Source: Streptomyces plumbidurans | GTDB lineage: Bacteria > Actinomycetota > Actinomycetes > Streptomycetales > Streptomycetaceae | Direction: 5' to 3' | Assembly (NCBI RefSeq): GCF_019857225.1 | Contig: NZ_JAFJSY010000013.1 | Span: 1 to 64,000 of the forward strand | DNA length: 64,000 bases | In this document: positions 25,739-33,106 of the stretch, in pieces | Layout of the letters: every line of letters begins with the position of its first letter | Numbering within the stretch: position 1 is the first letter of the stretch | The notes under the pieces: model-generated | The model's input: the letters and a program-made list of their open reading frames with translations, nothing else | Told to the model about the DNA's origin: nothing | The model's database searches: none | Made by a program: the position numbers and the translations under genes

Positions 25739-27226
25739 TCACGCCTCCCAAACGGCGGCAGCCGTACGGTCGTCCGAGTAACCCTTGACCCTGACTTGGG
25801 TGTCGGCGAGGAACGTGGCCAGTCCGGGCGGGGTGGGGCCGCACCACCGGGTCGCCAGGTGGCGGCACAGGTCGGGCTCGCCGCGCAGCGGCTCCGCGAG
25901 ACCTCCGGTGCACATCAGCAGCACATCACCCGGGTGGGCCACGGAGGCACGGAACCGGAAGGGCTCGTGGGGCGGTTCGGGCGCGGGCTCGTAGGGGCTG
26001 GGCGGTGTCGGGATGCCCAGGTCCATGGTGAGACGGTCGCCCTCGGGCGTCTCGGGGGGCAGTGAGCCGAAGCCGACCACGGGGTCGCCGGTGGCCTCGG
26101 AGACCCGCGGCTCGATGTCCTGCCAGTCGCCGTCCCGCAGCCGGAACAGTCCGCCCGCGCCCACCCCGAAGAACACGCGGGTACGGCACTGCGGATCGGC
26201 GGGCAGCAGCAGGCAGCGCAGGGTGGCGGCGTACTCCTCCGGCTCGATGCCCTGCTCGGCGGCGCTGGCGCGCAGCTTGCCGAGGCTGCGGTCGGTCAGC
26301 CGGTGCAGACCCGACTTGAGGTCGCCGCGCCTGGCCGCCCCGATGTCCTCCGCGAGCCGCGCGTGACTGCGGCCGACGGCCCGGCCGATCCAGTGGCAGG
26401 CCTCGGCGGCGGCCCGGTGCGCGCCCGGTGTGGCGCGGGCGCCGGTGGCCATCGCGACGAGGATCAGCGCCTGGTCGCCGGTGCCGAAGCGGGCGGTGAG
26501 CAGGGAGTCGCGGCGTGGCTCGCCGCGGTAGCGCGCGGAGTCGCCGCGCACGGAGGCGGCGCGCACGGTGCAGGCGCCGTAGCGGGCGCCGTCGAGAACG
26601 GTGTCGGCGACCAGGTCGTCGAGGTCGTCCGGGTCGGCGGGCGGCAGCGCGGTGGGTTCGGCCTCGTAGGTGGGCGGGCCCGAGCCGACGTAGTCCACCG
26701 GGTCCGGCGGGAGGGCGGGCAGGTCGACGCGGGTGGCGGTACGGGGGGTGTGCGGTGCGGGGGCGGGGGCGTCGAGCAGGTCGTCCTCGGCGCGTTGTGT
26801 CGTCGGGGTGCCCGGGGCGGCGTCCGTCGTCGATGTGGCGGGCGGGGCCGTCGCGGCGGGGGTCTCCCTGGACGTGTGGCCGTCGGCCGGGGCGGCGAAC
26901 GTCGTCGGGCCGGTGGGGGCGGCCGGTGCGGGCTCGTCCACGGTCATGGCCGGCGAGGGCTCCCACGGTGTGCGCTGCGGGACGATGCCGGCACGGGGCG
27001 GCGGCGAGGTCGCCTCGGCCCTGCCGTTGTCAGGCAGGTCGTAGTCATCCCCGCTGTTGTTGATCCCGCCGTTGTCCGCCCCGCCCACGGCTCCCGCCGC
27101 CGAGGCGAAGCGGTCGTCCAGGGTGTCGGGCACGGGTGTGGGGCCCGTGTCCTCGGTGGTCTCGTCGTACAACTGCCCCCACCAGTCGTCCTCGTGACCC
27201 GTGGGACTTCCCCCCTGCTGGCTCAT
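25739..27226 (-). CDS. PP2C-like protein with disordered N-terminus, probable pseudophosphatase
   Basis: 495 aa. Residues 1-200 are Pro/Ala/Thr/Asp rich and probably disordered. The C-terminal half follows the PP2C fold (CTVRAASVRGDSARYRGEPR, FFGVGAGGLFRLRDGDWQDI, final SDDRTAAAVWEA). Two metal-ligand motifs are changed: the usual VADGMGG is ILVAMATGAR, and the usual LLCSDGL is LLMCTGGLAEPL. Only the late Asp pair in YSDDRTA remains. Loss of the Asp ligands suggests a binding or signalling role instead of Mn2+-dependent Ser/Thr phosphatase activity (inference). Downstream of an unusual triple-hairpin leader. Confidence 0.8.
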   Translation of the reverse strand: MSQQGGSPTGHEDDWWGQLYDETTEDTGPTPVPDTLDDRFASAAGAVGGADNGGINNSGDDYDLPDNGRAEATSPPPRAGIVPQRTPWEPSPAMTVDEPAPAAPTGPTTFAAPADGHTSRETPAATAPPATSTTDAAPGTPTTQRAEDDLLDAPAPAPHTPRTATRVDLPALPPDPVDYVGSGPPTYEAEPTALPPADPDDLDDLVADTVLDGARYGACTVRAASVRGDSARYRGEPRRDSLLTARFGTGDQALILVAMATGARATPGAHRAAAEACHWIGRAVGRSHARLAEDIGAARRGDLKSGLHRLTDRSLGKLRASAAEQGIEPEEYAATLRCLLLPADPQCRTRVFFGVGAGGLFRLRDGDWQDIEPRVSEATGDPVVGFGSLPPETPEGDRLTMDLGIPTPPSPYEPAPEPPHEPFRFRASVAHPGDVLLMCTGGLAEPLRGEPDLCRHLATRWCGPTPPGLATFLADTQVRVKGYSDDRTAAAVWEA

Positions 27227-27670
27227 GCCCCCAATTGTCCACCGCGCGGGCCGGATGAAAACGGGGCATCAGGAAAATCCAGGAGTGAGTGGTCGAACTG
27301 CGGTGCGTCAAGGCCGCCGGGCGGTTCCACCCCCCACGGGAGAACCGCCCGGCGACGCCGAGTGATCCGGGCCCGGATCCCCTTCGCGCCGACGGAGCGC
27401 GTCGGCACGTCTCGGGCCCGGATCACGTCCGGGGGTGACCGGATCGCGCCAAGAACGCGATCGATCCGGCTCCGAGCGTGACCGAAGTCCCTGGAGATCA
27501 GCTGTGCGTCGCCGTCCCGTCCCCCGTCGGACACAGACGCTGATCAACACAGGCGTGACCCCACCTTGGCAGAGTGCCGGGTGATACGGCGATGATGTGC
27601 CGAGGCGGGTTTGCGCCGTGGCTGTTTTCCGCCACGGCGGTGCACCGAGGACGTGGGAGGGCGGCGGCCG
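27227..27670. other. Divergent intergenic region with three consecutive hairpins
   Basis: Between the divergent PP2C-like and TrmB/LuxR-like genes. Hairpin 1: CGCCGGGCGGTT (27315-27326) with AACCGCCCGGCG (27343-27354). Hairpin 2: GTGATCCGGGCCCG (27362-27375) with CGGGCCCGGATCAC (27413-27426), enclosing GCCGACG-5-CGTCGGC (27388-27106 side arms at 27388-27394 and 27400-27406). Hairpin 3: GATCGCG (27442-27448) with CGCGATC (27456-27462). All arms are perfect. Could be an untranslated leader, a small RNA or operator array. Confidence 0.75.
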
Positions 27671-28660
27671 ATGCTGGGCGTGCTGGGGCTGGACAAGACA
27701 CACGAGTCGGCGTACCGGGCACTGGTGTCCGTGGGCGCGGCGGATCTGCCCGATCTCGCCCGGCGGCTGGCCCTCGGCGAACCGGACACCGAGCGCGCGC
27801 TGCGCCGCCTGGAGCGGCACGGCCTCGCCGCCCAGTCCTCGGCCCGGCCGGGACGCTGGGTCGCGGCCCCGCCCGGGGTGGCGCTCGGCGCACTTCTGAC
27901 CCAGCAGCGGCACGAGCTGGAGAAGGCGGAGCTGGCGGCGGCCCTGCTCGCCGAGGAGTACCGGGCGGCGGCGGCCGAGCCCGCGGTGCACGACCTGGTC
28001 GAGGTGGTGACCGGCGCCGCCGCTGTCGGCCGGCGTTTTCTGCAGCTGCAGCTCGGGGCGAGCGAGGAGGTCTGCGCCCTGGTCACCGGCGCCCCGGCCG
28101 TCGTCACCGGGGCGGACAACGACGCGGAGGAGCAGGCGGCCGGGCGCGGGGTCCGCTACCGCGTGGTCGTCGAGCGCTCGGTGCTCGACCTGCCGGACGG
28201 CATCACCGAGCTGTCCGCCGCGCTCGGCCGGGACGAGCAGGTGCGCGTGGTGGACACGGTGCCGACCAAGCTGGTGGTGGCGGACCGGACGCTCGCCCTG
28301 GTGCCGCTCAGCACGCACACGGCGGAGCCCGCGGCGCTCGTCGTCCACGAGAGCGGGCTGCTGGAGCTGCTGTCCGGGCTGTTCGAGTCGGTGTGGCGGG
28401 ACGCGCTGCCGCTGCGGATCGGCGCCACCGGTGTCACCGAGCAGGAGCCCGACGGCCCCGACGCCACGGATCTGGAGGTGCTGTCCCTGCTGCTGGCCGG
28501 GCTGACGGACGCGAGCGTGGCGAAACAGCTCGACCTGGGCCTGCGGACCGTGCAGCGCCGGGTGAAGCGGCTGATGGAGCTGACCGGGGTGACGACCCGG
28601 CTGCAGCTGGGCTGGCACGCGTACGAACGGGGGTGGGTGGCCCGCGACCGGGAGGCGTGA
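27671..28660 (+). CDS. TrmB/LuxR-like helix-turn-helix regulator
   Basis: 329 aa from ATG 27671 (GGGAGGG upstream). The N-terminal winged helix resembles TrmB (LGLDKTHESAYRALVSVGAA, ALRRLERHGLAA). A helical linker (ALLTQQRHELEKAELAAALL) and an effector-like middle domain follow. The C-terminal LuxR HTH is LLAGLTDASVAKQLDLGLRT, then VQRRVKRLMELTG. This two-HTH class is common in Streptomyces and often sits beside biosynthetic genes, but none is here. Ligand unknown. Divergent from the pseudo-PP2C gene. Confidence 0.8.
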   Translation: MLGVLGLDKTHESAYRALVSVGAADLPDLARRLALGEPDTERALRRLERHGLAAQSSARPGRWVAAPPGVALGALLTQQRHELEKAELAAALLAEEYRAAAAEPAVHDLVEVVTGAAAVGRRFLQLQLGASEEVCALVTGAPAVVTGADNDAEEQAAGRGVRYRVVVERSVLDLPDGITELSAALGRDEQVRVVDTVPTKLVVADRTLALVPLSTHTAEPAALVVHESGLLELLSGLFESVWRDALPLRIGATGVTEQEPDGPDATDLEVLSLLLAGLTDASVAKQLDLGLRTVQRRVKRLMELTGVTTRLQLGWHAYERGWVARDREA

Positions 28661-28719
28661 GTCACCGGGTGCGGCCTTGTTGAACTGCGGCTTCTCCCAG
28701 TCTCCTGCACCCTGGTCAG

Positions 28720-29202
28720 ATGGGACTGTGGGACCTCCTCCTGGTCGGCCTGGTCCTCCTGCTCGGCCTGTGCGGAGTGCTGGTGCCCGGGTTGCCGGGG
28801 TCGTGGCTCGTGTGGGCCGCGGTGATGTGGTGGGCCCTGAAGGATCCGCAGCCGGTGGCGTGGTGGGTGCTGGTGGGGGCCACCGTCGCGCTGTTCGTCT
28901 CCCAGGTGGTGCGGTGGGCGCTGCCGCCCAGACGGCTGCGCGCGGGCGGTGCCACGCCCCGCATGGCGGTGTTCGCGGGGGTCGGGGCGTTTGCGGGGTT
29001 CTTCCTGATACCGGTCCTCGGCGCGATCCCGGGCTTCCTGGGCGGCATCTACCTGTGCGAACGCCTCCGCCTCGGCCGCCACGGCGAGGCCATGGCCGCG
29101 CTGCGGACCGCGATGCGCTCGGGCGGCTCCAGTGTGCTGGCGGAGCTGTTCACCTGCCTGCTCGTCGCCGGGGCGTGGCTGGGGGCGGTGATCTGGGGGT
29201 GA
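28720..29202 (+). CDS. DUF456 membrane protein
   Basis: 160 aa with four hydrophobic segments (LWDLLLVGLVLLLGLCGVLV, WLVWAAVMWWAL, VFAGVGAFAGFFLIPVLGAI, SVLAELFTCLLVAGAWLGAV). The glycine-rich PGLPGSWLVW and IPGFLGGIYLCERLR stretches match the DUF456 pattern of two glycine-rich hairpins in the membrane. Function unknown; usually a single gene. The stop codon lies in the first unit of a 17-bp tandem repeat. Confidence 0.85.
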   Translation: MGLWDLLLVGLVLLLGLCGVLVPGLPGSWLVWAAVMWWALKDPQPVAWWVLVGATVALFVSQVVRWALPPRRLRAGGATPRMAVFAGVGAFAGFFLIPVLGAIPGFLGGIYLCERLRLGRHGEAMAALRTAMRSGGSSVLAELFTCLLVAGAWLGAVIWG

Positions 29203-29264
29203 CGTAGGGCAGTGTGTGACATAGGACTGTGCGTGGCGTGGGGCAGTGTGTGACGTAGGACAGA
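29197..29264. repeat. Four-copy 17-bp tandem repeat at DUF456 3' end
   Basis: Units 29197-29213, 29214-29230, 29231-29247 and 29248-29264, consensus GTGTGACGTAGGGCAGT. The first unit contains the DUF456 stop codon. Confidence 0.85.
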
Positions 29265-29319
29265 GGAACCATGGCGTGGGCCCGATGTGCTTGCGGGGCG
29301 GGCGTGTTTGGGTGGGGGC

Positions 29320-29688
29320 ATGAGCGGATTCAGCGAGGCCGAGCGCGCGTATCTGAAGTCGCAGCGGCTGGGGCGGCTGGCCACCGTCGACCCGCACGGA
29401 CAGCCGCAGGCCAACCCGGTCGGCTTCTTCCCGCAGGACGACGGCACCATCCTGATCGGCGGTGTGGCGATGGGCCGCACCAAGAAGTGGCGCAACCTGC
29501 GGCAGAACCCCAAGGTGGCCCTGGTCGTCGACGACATCGTCAGCCTGCGCCCCTGGAGGGTGCGCGGTATTGAGATCCGTGGTGAGGCCGAACTCCTCGT
29601 CGGGCCGCACGAGTTGGGCCCGCACTTCAGCGAGGAGGTGATCCGCGTCCACCCGCGGCGGATCCACAGCTGGGGCCTGGAGGACTGA
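29320..29688 (+). CDS. PPOX-class F420-dependent oxidoreductase family protein
   Basis: 122 aa from ATG 29320 (GGTGGGGG upstream). Split beta-barrel flavin/deazaflavin fold: YLKSQRLGRLATVDPHGQPQ, VAMGRTKKWRNLRQNPKVAL, then VVDDIVSLRPWRVRGIEIRG. Proteins of this group in actinomycetes bind coenzyme F420 or FMN and reduce small organic substrates. Compact length is normal. Its stop codon is followed at once by a terminator hairpin shared with the convergent ogt gene. Confidence 0.88.
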   Translation: MSGFSEAERAYLKSQRLGRLATVDPHGQPQANPVGFFPQDDGTILIGGVAMGRTKKWRNLRQNPKVALVVDDIVSLRPWRVRGIEIRGEAELLVGPHELGPHFSEEVIRVHPRRIHSWGLED

Positions 29689-29708
29689 CCCCCCGGGGCG
29701 CCGGGGGG
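29689..29708. terminator. Hairpin CCCCCCGG-GGCG-CCGGGGGG
   Basis: Perfect 8-bp GC arms starting directly after the PPOX stop codon, 20 bp before the end of convergent ogt. Likely bidirectional. Confidence 0.65.
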
Positions 29709-29728
29709 CGGGACCCCGGGCGCGGGCT

Positions 29729-30235
29729 TCAGAGCACGTCAGGCACGCCCTGGAGGCTCCCCTCCAGCGTCAGCAGCCGTACCTTCCGTTCGAGTCCGCC
29801 CGCGTAACCGGTCAGCGAGCCGTTCGCGCCGATCACCCGGTGGCACGGGCGGACGATCAGCAGCGGGTTGGCGCCGATCGCACCGCCGACCGCGCGTACG
29901 GCGGCCCGGGAGGCGCCGATACGGGCGGCGATCTCGCCGTACGTCGTGGTCGCCCCGTAGGGAACGGAGTCCAGGGCGGCCCAGACCTGCTCGCGGAACT
30001 CGCTGCCCGCGGTGCTGAACTCCAGCCGGAATTCCTTCAGTTCACCGGCGAAGTAGGCCGCCAGTTGTTGCTCGGCGGCGGCGAAGGGCGCGGGTTCTTG
30101 GCGCCAACCGTCCTGCACCGTACGGCCGTTCTTCTGTCCGGGCACGGAGACTGAGGTCAGGGCGCCGTCGGGGTCGGCGGTCAGGAGCAGGGGGCCGACG
30201 GGGCTGTCGACTCGGGTCCAGAGCGTGGTCGTCAC
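29729..30235 (-). CDS. ogt: Methylated-DNA--protein-cysteine methyltransferase (Ogt)
   Basis: 168 aa from GTG 30235. The acceptor-cysteine motif is RPCHRVIG, preceded by VGGAIGANPLLIV; the HTH is GATTTYGEIAARIGASRAAV. It removes O6-alkyl groups from guanine to its own cysteine, a one-shot repair. It starts 3 bp after the Ada-AlkA stop codon, so the two are one alkylation-repair operon. Confidence 0.95.
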   Translation of the reverse strand: MTTTLWTRVDSPVGPLLLTADPDGALTSVSVPGQKNGRTVQDGWRQEPAPFAAAEQQLAAYFAGELKEFRLEFSTAGSEFREQVWAALDSVPYGATTTYGEIAARIGASRAAVRAVGGAIGANPLLIVRPCHRVIGANGSLTGYAGGLERKVRLLTLEGSLQGVPDVL

Positions 30236-30238
30236 AGG

Positions 30239-31636
30239 TCAGTCCAACTCTCCTGCTGCGCGCAGGTGTTGCAGGGCGTACGAGCGCCAGGGGCGCCAGC
30301 TGTCGGGTACGTCGAGGCCGGGCGGGGCGACGTCGGGGTCGGCTAGGGCACGGGCACGGATGACGGCGAGCGTCTCCGCGTCCATCCCGGGCAGTGCCGA
30401 CAGCGCCGCCTGCGCGTCCTCGCGGTCGGCGCCCGGGTCGAGCCGCAGGGCGCCGTCGGCCAGGGCGGCGGTGAGGGCGCCGAGCACGCCGTGGGGTTCG
30501 GCGCCGGCGAGGACCGCCGGTTCCGGGAAGAGATGGGTGAGGCTGCCGGAGGGCGCGTCCAGCGCCTTGCCGTAGCGGGCCACCAGCCGCTGCGCCCCCG
30601 CCGTCCCCGTCATGGCCCGGACCGCCACCTCCTCGGCGTCGGCGGCGCCGGGCGAGCGCAGCCCGGGGCGGGCGGCGACCAGCGGGGCGAGCCGTTCGTC
30701 GGCGCCGAGCCGCTCGTCGACGGCGTACGGGTCGGCGTCGAGGTCGAAGAGGCGCCGCAGCCGGCCGACGGCGGTGGTCAGGTCGCGCGGGTCGGTGAGG
30801 TGCAGGCGGGCGTCCAGCCAGCCGCCGGGATGCGAGCCGGAGGCGGACTTCACGGTCCCGGCCCGCTCGTCGACGGCGACGATGCCGGTGCCGTGCGGCA
30901 GCCGGAGCGTACGGCGGTAGGTGCGGCGCCCCCGCTCGCCGCTGACCTCTTCGACGCCGGGCACCGCCTCGTCCGCCAGCAGGTCGAAGACCGTGCCGGA
31001 CTGGTACGGCCCCCGGAAGGCGAGCCGCAGCGGGATCTCCGCGCTCGGGGCGGCGGCGCGCCGGCCGCCGCGCCCTCCGTTCGGTGCGGTGGCCCGCAGT
31101 TCGCTGGGCGTCGCCGCGTACACCTCGCGGATGGTGTCGTTGAACTGCCGCACGCTGGCGAACCCGGACGCGAACGCGATCTCGGTGATCGGCAGGTCGG
31201 TCGTCTGCACCAGCACGCGCGCGGTGTGCGCCCGCTGGGCCCGCGCGAGGGCGACGGGCCCGGCGCCGAGCTCGGCGGTGAGCTGGCGCTGCACCTGGCG
31301 GGCGCTGTAGCCGAGGCGGGCCGCGAGCCCGGCCACACCCTCTCGGTCGACGATTCCGTCCCCGATCAGCCGCATGGCCCGGCCCACGACATCCGCACGC
31401 ACGTTCCAGTCGGCCGACCCGGGCACGGCATCCGGACGGCACCGCCGACAGGCCCGGAACCCCGAGCCCTGCGCAGCGGCGGCCGTCGCGAAGAACCGCA
31501 CATTACGACGCTTCGGCGTCACCGCCGGACAACTGGGCCGACAGTAGATCCCGGTCGTCTCGACGGCAAAGAAAAACTCCCCGTCGAACCGACCATCCCG
31601 GCTCCGCACGGCTTCGTACCTGGCGTCTTCGTCCAT
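30239..31636 (-). CDS. Ada-AlkA fusion: alkylation-responsive activator and 3-methyladenine glycosylase
   Basis: 465 aa from ATG 31636. Domain order: Ada zinc domain (about 10-75) with CRPSC and CRRC ligands, one of which accepts methyl from phosphotriesters; AraC-type HTH pair (about 85-190, FASGFASVRQFNDTIREVYA); then an AlkA-like glycosylase (about 200-465). The final helix-hairpin-helix reads LSALPGMDAETLAVIRARAL and is followed quickly by DSWRPWRSYALQHL. The segment that normally holds the catalytic Asp is shortened compared with E. coli AlkA, so glycosylase activity is uncertain. Coupled to ogt. Confidence 0.88.
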   Translation of the reverse strand: MDEDARYEAVRSRDGRFDGEFFFAVETTGIYCRPSCPAVTPKRRNVRFFATAAAAQGSGFRACRRCRPDAVPGSADWNVRADVVGRAMRLIGDGIVDREGVAGLAARLGYSARQVQRQLTAELGAGPVALARAQRAHTARVLVQTTDLPITEIAFASGFASVRQFNDTIREVYAATPSELRATAPNGGRGGRRAAAPSAEIPLRLAFRGPYQSGTVFDLLADEAVPGVEEVSGERGRRTYRRTLRLPHGTGIVAVDERAGTVKSASGSHPGGWLDARLHLTDPRDLTTAVGRLRRLFDLDADPYAVDERLGADERLAPLVAARPGLRSPGAADAEEVAVRAMTGTAGAQRLVARYGKALDAPSGSLTHLFPEPAVLAGAEPHGVLGALTAALADGALRLDPGADREDAQAALSALPGMDAETLAVIRARALADPDVAPPGLDVPDSWRPWRSYALQHLRAAGELD

Positions 31637-31779
31637 CACACGTCCAGTCTCCGTCAGCCCGCCACCGCGAGCTGGCGGAAATCGGACACGACGGTGCGGG
31701 GGCACGGGACGTGGCCTTGCCGGGCGGGACGGCAGTCCTCCCCGGCCATAGCCCCGCAGGGATCCCCCCTGGGGGCCCG

Positions 31780-32904
31780 TCAGCGGCGCCCCCGTTTGGC
31801 TTCCATTGCCGCCCTGCCCTCCGCCCCCTTGCGCTTCCAGTCCCGTCGGAGTTCTGCGCGGGCGCGGGCGTCGGTCTTGGCGACGATCCACTGGTTCTCG
31901 CGCAGGAGTTTGCGGTAGCTCTCCAGGCGGCGGACAGGGAGCTCTCCCGAGTCGACCGCGGCGAGCACCGCGCAGCCCGGTTCCGCGCCGTGGGCGCAGT
32001 CGTGGAAGCGGCACTGGGCGGCGAGCTCCTCGATCTCGGCGAAGACCTGGCCGACGCCGGTCTCGGCGTCCCACAGGCCCACGCCCCTGAGCCCGGGGGT
32101 GTCGATGAGGACGCCGCCGCCCGGCAGGGCGAGCAGGTTGCGGGTGGTCGTCGTATGGCGGCCCTTGCCGTCGACGTCCCGAGTGGCCTGCACGTCCATC
32201 ACGTCCTCGCCGAGCAGGGCGTTGGCGAGGGTGGACTTGCCCGCGCCGGACTGGCCGAGCAGCACGGACGTACCCGCGCAGACGAGCGCGGCGAGGGTGT
32301 CGAGCCCGTCGCCGTCGACGGCGCTGACCGACAGCACGCTCACCCCGGGCGCCGAAAGCTCCACGTCCCGCACCAGATGCGCGCACGTGACCGGGTCGGG
32401 CACCAAATCGGCCTTGGTGAGCACGACGAGCGGCTGCGCACCCGACTCCCAGGCCAGGGCGAGGAAGCGCTCGATACGGCCGAGGTCGAGCTCGGCGGCG
32501 AGGGACACGGCCACGATCGCGTGGTCGACGTTGGCGGCGAGGATCTGCCCCTCGGACCGCTTGGAGGAGGTGGAACGCACGAAGGCGGTACGGCGCGGCA
32601 GATACGTCCGTACGTAGCGGGGGTTGCCCGCGGGTTCGACGGCGACCCAGTCGCCGGTGCACACCACCCGCATCGGGTCGTGCGGGGTGACGAACGCGGT
32701 GTCGGCGCGTACGAGCCCGTCGGCGGTGACCACGTCGCACTGGCCGCGATCGACCCGGATCACCCGCCCCGGCAACAGGCCTTCGGCGCCGTAGGGGGCG
32801 AACTCGTCCGCCCACGCGTCGTCCCAGCCGTAGGGCACGAGCGCGGAGTAGGCGGAGAAAGCTGAAGTGGTGGAGCTGGAGCTGGAGTTGGAGCTGGAAG
32901 TCAA
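31780..32904 (-). CDS. rsgA: Ribosome small-subunit-dependent GTPase A (RsgA)
   Basis: 374 aa from TTG 32904, supported by GAAGGG 6-7 nt upstream. The first 15 residues are a Ser/Asn/Thr repeat. Circularly permuted GTPase: G4 TKAD (about 165), G1 GQSGAGKS (about 217), G3 DTPG (about 263), then a zinc site CRFHDCAHGAEPGC. RsgA checks the decoding centre during late 30S assembly and is released on GTP hydrolysis. A 22-codon peptide ORF lies just upstream on the same strand. Confidence 0.92.
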   Translation of the reverse strand: MTSSSNSSSSSTTSAFSAYSALVPYGWDDAWADEFAPYGAEGLLPGRVIRVDRGQCDVVTADGLVRADTAFVTPHDPMRVVCTGDWVAVEPAGNPRYVRTYLPRRTAFVRSTSSKRSEGQILAANVDHAIVAVSLAAELDLGRIERFLALAWESGAQPLVVLTKADLVPDPVTCAHLVRDVELSAPGVSVLSVSAVDGDGLDTLAALVCAGTSVLLGQSGAGKSTLANALLGEDVMDVQATRDVDGKGRHTTTTRNLLALPGGGVLIDTPGLRGVGLWDAETGVGQVFAEIEELAAQCRFHDCAHGAEPGCAVLAAVDSGELPVRRLESYRKLLRENQWIVAKTDARARAELRRDWKRKGAEGRAAMEAKRGRR

Positions 32905-32949
32905 GACAGACCCTTCACAGGGGCGGCCCCGGCACAGCGGTCTACGGAG

Positions 32950-33018
32950 TCAGCCGGCGGCCACGGAGGTGGACTTGATGAACTGGATGCGGGCACTGCT
33001 CATCGCCATGACAGCCAT
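32950..33018 (-). CDS. 22-aa peptide ORF upstream of rsgA
   Basis: ATG at 33016-33018 with GAGGAGG 9 nt upstream, stop at 32950-32952. The peptide reads MAVMAMSSARIQFIKSTSVA plus AG. The ribosome site is stronger than that of rsgA, 45 bp downstream. It might be a leader peptide coupling translation to rsgA, or a small secreted or modified peptide. No known family. Confidence 0.45.
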   Translation of the reverse strand: MAVMAMSSARIQFIKSTSVAAG

Positions 33019-33070
33019 CGGTCGACACCTCCTCGCGTCGTTGAGTTCCCGGTTCAATTCCGGTCGTCGA

Positions 33071-33100
33071 GCCGTCGCAACGGTATCCCGTCGCGACGGC
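33071..33100. terminator. Hairpin after the CBM2 fusion gene
   Basis: GCCGTCGC (33071-33078) pairs with GCGACGGC (33093-33100), 7 bp after the stop of the gene at 33107-34597 (minus strand). Probable terminator separating it from the peptide ORF and rsgA. Confidence 0.55.
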
Positions 33101-33106
33101 AGCGCG

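Noticed and set aside
27223-27534. 103-codon minus frame whose stop overlaps the PP2C-like start by ATGA
   Set aside because: The overlap is tempting, but third positions are not GC-biased (GAT TTT CCT GAT near the end), the product is not protein-like, and it runs through three perfect hairpins.
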